Below are positions 62,163-64,000 of a stretch of 64,000 bases of DNA, piece after piece. The stretch's first letter is position 1. Each line of letters starts with the position of its first letter. Below the pieces are notes generated by a model. That model was given only the letters and a program-made list of their open reading frames with translations, had not been told where the DNA came from and searched no databases. The stretch covers positions 62,001 to 126,000 of the forward strand of contig NZ_VRYZ01000007.1 in assembly GCF_008064635.1 (NCBI RefSeq), written 5' to 3'. This DNA comes from Parahaliea aestuarii. Its GTDB lineage: Bacteria > Pseudomonadota > Gammaproteobacteria > Pseudomonadales > Halieaceae. The position numbers and the translations under genes were made by a program.

Positions 62163-64000
62163 TCAGCCGGGATTCCGCGCCTCGAACCGGGCATGACCAT
62201 CACGATAGTCCGCCTGTATGATCTGGCCGATACCGAACTCCCCCGCCAGAATCTGCTGGGCCAGTGGGTTCTCGAGCTCCTGCTGAATGGCCCGTTTCAG
62301 CGGACGCGCGCCATACACCGGATCGAACCCGGCCTCGCAGAGGTGCTCCAGAAAGGCCTCGGTGATGTCCAGCCCCAGCTCCCGTTCTTTCAGGCGCTTG
62401 CGCAGGCCCGCCAGCTGGATGTCGGCAATGCCGCGTATCTGGCTGCGCAGCAGCGGATGGAACACCACGGTCTCGTCCACACGGTTGATGAACTCGGGCC
62501 GGAAGTGCTGGCCGACCACGCCCATGACGGCGGCTTTCATCCTGTCGTAGTTCTCCTCGCCGGCCATTTCCTGGATCAGGTCGGAGCCGAGGTTGGAGGT
62601 CATCACGATCACCGTGTTGCGGAAGTCCACCGTGCGACCCTGGCCATCGGTCAGGCGGCCGTCTTCCAGCACCTGCAGCAGGATGTTGAACACGTCCGGG
62701 TGGGCCTTTTCCACCTCGTCCAGCAACAGCAGTGAATAGGGGCGACGGCGCACGGCCTCGGTCAGGTAGCCGCCCTCTTCATAGCCGACATAGCCGGGGG
62801 GCGCGCCGATCAGGCGGGCCACGGAGTGCTTTTCCATGAACTCCGACATGTCCACCCGCACCATGGCCTGCTCGGAATCGAACAGGAACTCGGCCAGGGC
62901 CTTGCACAACTCGGTTTTACCCACGCCGGTCGGCCCGAGGAACAGAAAGGAACCGTTGGGCCGGTTCGGGTCCGACAGGCCGGCGCGGGAACGGCGCACG
63001 GCGTTGGACACCGCCACCACCGCCTCGTCCTGCCCGACCACGCGGGCGTGCAGGGCATCTTCCATGCGCAGCAGCTTCTCGCGGTCGCCCTCCAGCATTT
63101 TCGACACGGGGATACCGGTCCAGCGCGATACGACCTCCGCCACTTCCTCGTCGGTGACTTTGTTGCGCAGCAGGGTGTGCTCGCTGGTTTCCGCCGCCTG
63201 GGCGGCCGCGAGCTGCTTTTCCAGCGCGGGAATACGGCCGTACTGCAACTCCGACATACGGGTCAGGTCACCGGCACGGCGCGCGGTTTCCATGTCCAGC
63301 TTGACCTGTTCCAGCTCGCTCTTGATATGGGCAGCGCCCTGCAGCGAGGCCTTCTCGGCCTTCCAGATCTCCTCCAGGTCGGAGAATTCCCGTTCCACCT
63401 TCTCGATCTCCGCGTTGAGCTGGTCCAGCTGTTTGCGGGAGGCCGGGTCCTTGTCCTTCTTCACCGCCTCGCGCTCGATCTTGAGCTGGATCAGGCGGCG
63501 CTCCAGACGGTCCATGGACTCGGGCTTGGAGTCGATTTCCATGCGAATGCGGCTGGCCGCCTCGTCCACCAGGTCGATGGCCTTGTCCGGCAGCTGACGG
63601 TCGGTAATGTAGCGCTGGGACAGCTTGGCGGCGGCGATGATAGCGCTGTCGGTAATGTCCACACCGTGGTGCACCTCGTAGCGCTCCTTCAGGCCGCGCA
63701 GAATGGCGATGGTGTCCTCCTCGTTGGGCTCGTCCACCAAGACCTTCTGGAAGCGGCGCTCCAGGGCGGCGTCTTTCTCCAGGTGCTGGCGGTATTCGTC
63801 CAGGGTCGTGGCGCCCACGCAGTGCAATTCGCCACGCGCCAGGGCGGGCTTGAGCATATTGCCGGCATCCATAGAGCCCTCGGCCTTGCCGGCGCCGACC
63901 ATGGTGTGCAGTTCGTCGATGAACAGAATGATGCGGCCCTCCTGCTTGGAGAGCTCATTGAGGACCGCCTTCAGGCGCTCCTCGAAGTCGCCGCGGAACT
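62163..64000 (-). CDS. clpB: ATP-dependent disaggregase ClpB (C-terminal part)
   Basis: The window edge cuts the 5' end; about 612 residues are visible. ClpB is a hexameric AAA+ chaperone that resolves aggregates with DnaK. The visible part begins in the first AAA+ domain, [16 protein letters not shown] then ILFIDELHT (Walker B), continues through the middle coiled-coil (about 63250-63560), and includes the second AAA+ domain with Walker [10 protein letters not shown] and the linked [15 protein letters not shown]. The middle domain distinguishes it from ClpA. The C-terminus is complete. Confidence 0.96.
   Translation of the reverse strand, partial: FRGDFEERLKAVLNELSKQEGRIILFIDELHTMVGAGKAEGSMDAGNMLKPALARGELHCVGATTLDEYRQHLEKDAALERRFQKVLVDEPNEEDTIAILRGLKERYEVHHGVDITDSAIIAAAKLSQRYITDRQLPDKAIDLVDEAASRIRMEIDSKPESMDRLERRLIQLKIEREAVKKDKDPASRKQLDQLNAEIEKVEREFSDLEEIWKAEKASLQGAAHIKSELEQVKLDMETARRAGDLTRMSELQYGRIPALEKQLAAAQAAETSEHTLLRNKVTDEEVAEVVSRWTGIPVSKMLEGDREKLLRMEDALHARVVGQDEAVVAVSNAVRRSRAGLSDPNRPNGSFLFLGPTGVGKTELCKALAEFLFDSEQAMVRVDMSEFMEKHSVARLIGAPPGYVGYEEGGYLTEAVRRRPYSLLLLDEVEKAHPDVFNILLQVLEDGRLTDGQGRTVDFRNTVIVMTSNLGSDLIQEMAGEENYDRMKAAVMGVVGQHFRPEFINRVDETVVFHPLLRSQIRGIADIQLAGLRKRLKERELGLDITEAFLEHLCEAGFDPVYGARPLKRAIQQELENPLAQQILAGEFGIGQIIQADYRDGHARFEARNPG

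Overview
The window reads as a chromosomal stretch of a GC-rich, aerobic, probably marine gammaproteobacterium. By gene content and order it looks most like the Cellvibrionales/Halieaceae group, but this is an inference with no phylogeny behind it. The reasons are the housekeeping clusters cmoA-cmoB, miaB-phoH-ybeY-corC-lnt and leuS-lptE-holA, heat-shock-type lon control, an SOS-controlled imuA, SoxR, a PilE/V/W/X/Y1 minor pilin operon, and dense, often overlapping gene packing. No rRNA, tRNA, CRISPR array, insertion sequence or prophage gene was seen.

Layout. 1-1.4 kb: the end of a ribokinase-like kinase and a secreted purine nucleoside permease (NUP) family protein, closed by a clear terminator. 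1.5-4.4 kb: a 61-residue orphan ORF, then cmoA-cmoB (wobble uridine modification), a VIT-like membrane protein and a DUF2007 protein. 4.4-8.3 kb: lon (minus strand, with a sigma-32-like promoter) diverges from a type Ic aspartate aminotransferase. 8.5-14.4 kb: a DUF1820 gene and miaB-phoH-ybeY-corC-lnt. 14.5-20.3 kb: a catabolic block with acyl-CoA dehydrogenase, an APH-fold kinase, a small DUF6285-like protein, an SDR and a class III CoA-transferase, plus a sorbosone dehydrogenase-like protein. The block resembles the levulinate/4-hydroxyacid (Lva) pathway. 20.4-21.5 kb: soxR, a SoxR-type promoter, a 38-codon ORF and a glyoxalase-fold gene. 21.8-25.9 kb: leuS-lptE-holA. 26-29.1 kb: an exported methyltransferase, a LexA-controlled orphan imuA, a DUF2788 protein, a BON-LysM protein and a macrodomain protein. 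29.2-33.3 kb: an RND efflux pair. 33.4-44.3 kb: a Tat-exported aminotransferase, a TauE-type permease, a DUF885 lipoprotein, an orphan secreted protein, a ChrA-type transporter, DUF202, rimK, an amino-acid racemase, a CBS protein and a prolyl oligopeptidase. 44.3-52 kb: a Pat-type acetyltransferase divergent from an HDAC-family deacetylase, a D-aminoacylase-family amidohydrolase, an RLAN-type ATP-grasp ligase and a RidA protein. 52.2-54.4 kb: ilvI-ilvH with a long leader. 54.9-61.9 kb: a DUF4124 protein and the type IV minor pilin/PilY1 operon. 62.2-64 kb: clpB, cut by the window edge.

Signals in the DNA itself include a SoxR box inside a 19-bp-spacer promoter, a LexA box, a sigma-32-like lon promoter, a possible Pho box, and two intergenic elements whose hairpins present ATGGAT-type loops. 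The points most worth following are the SoxR-controlled 38-residue ORF, the Lva-like locus, the acetyltransferase/deacetylase pair, the orphan ImuA, the exported PLP enzyme and the hairpin element.
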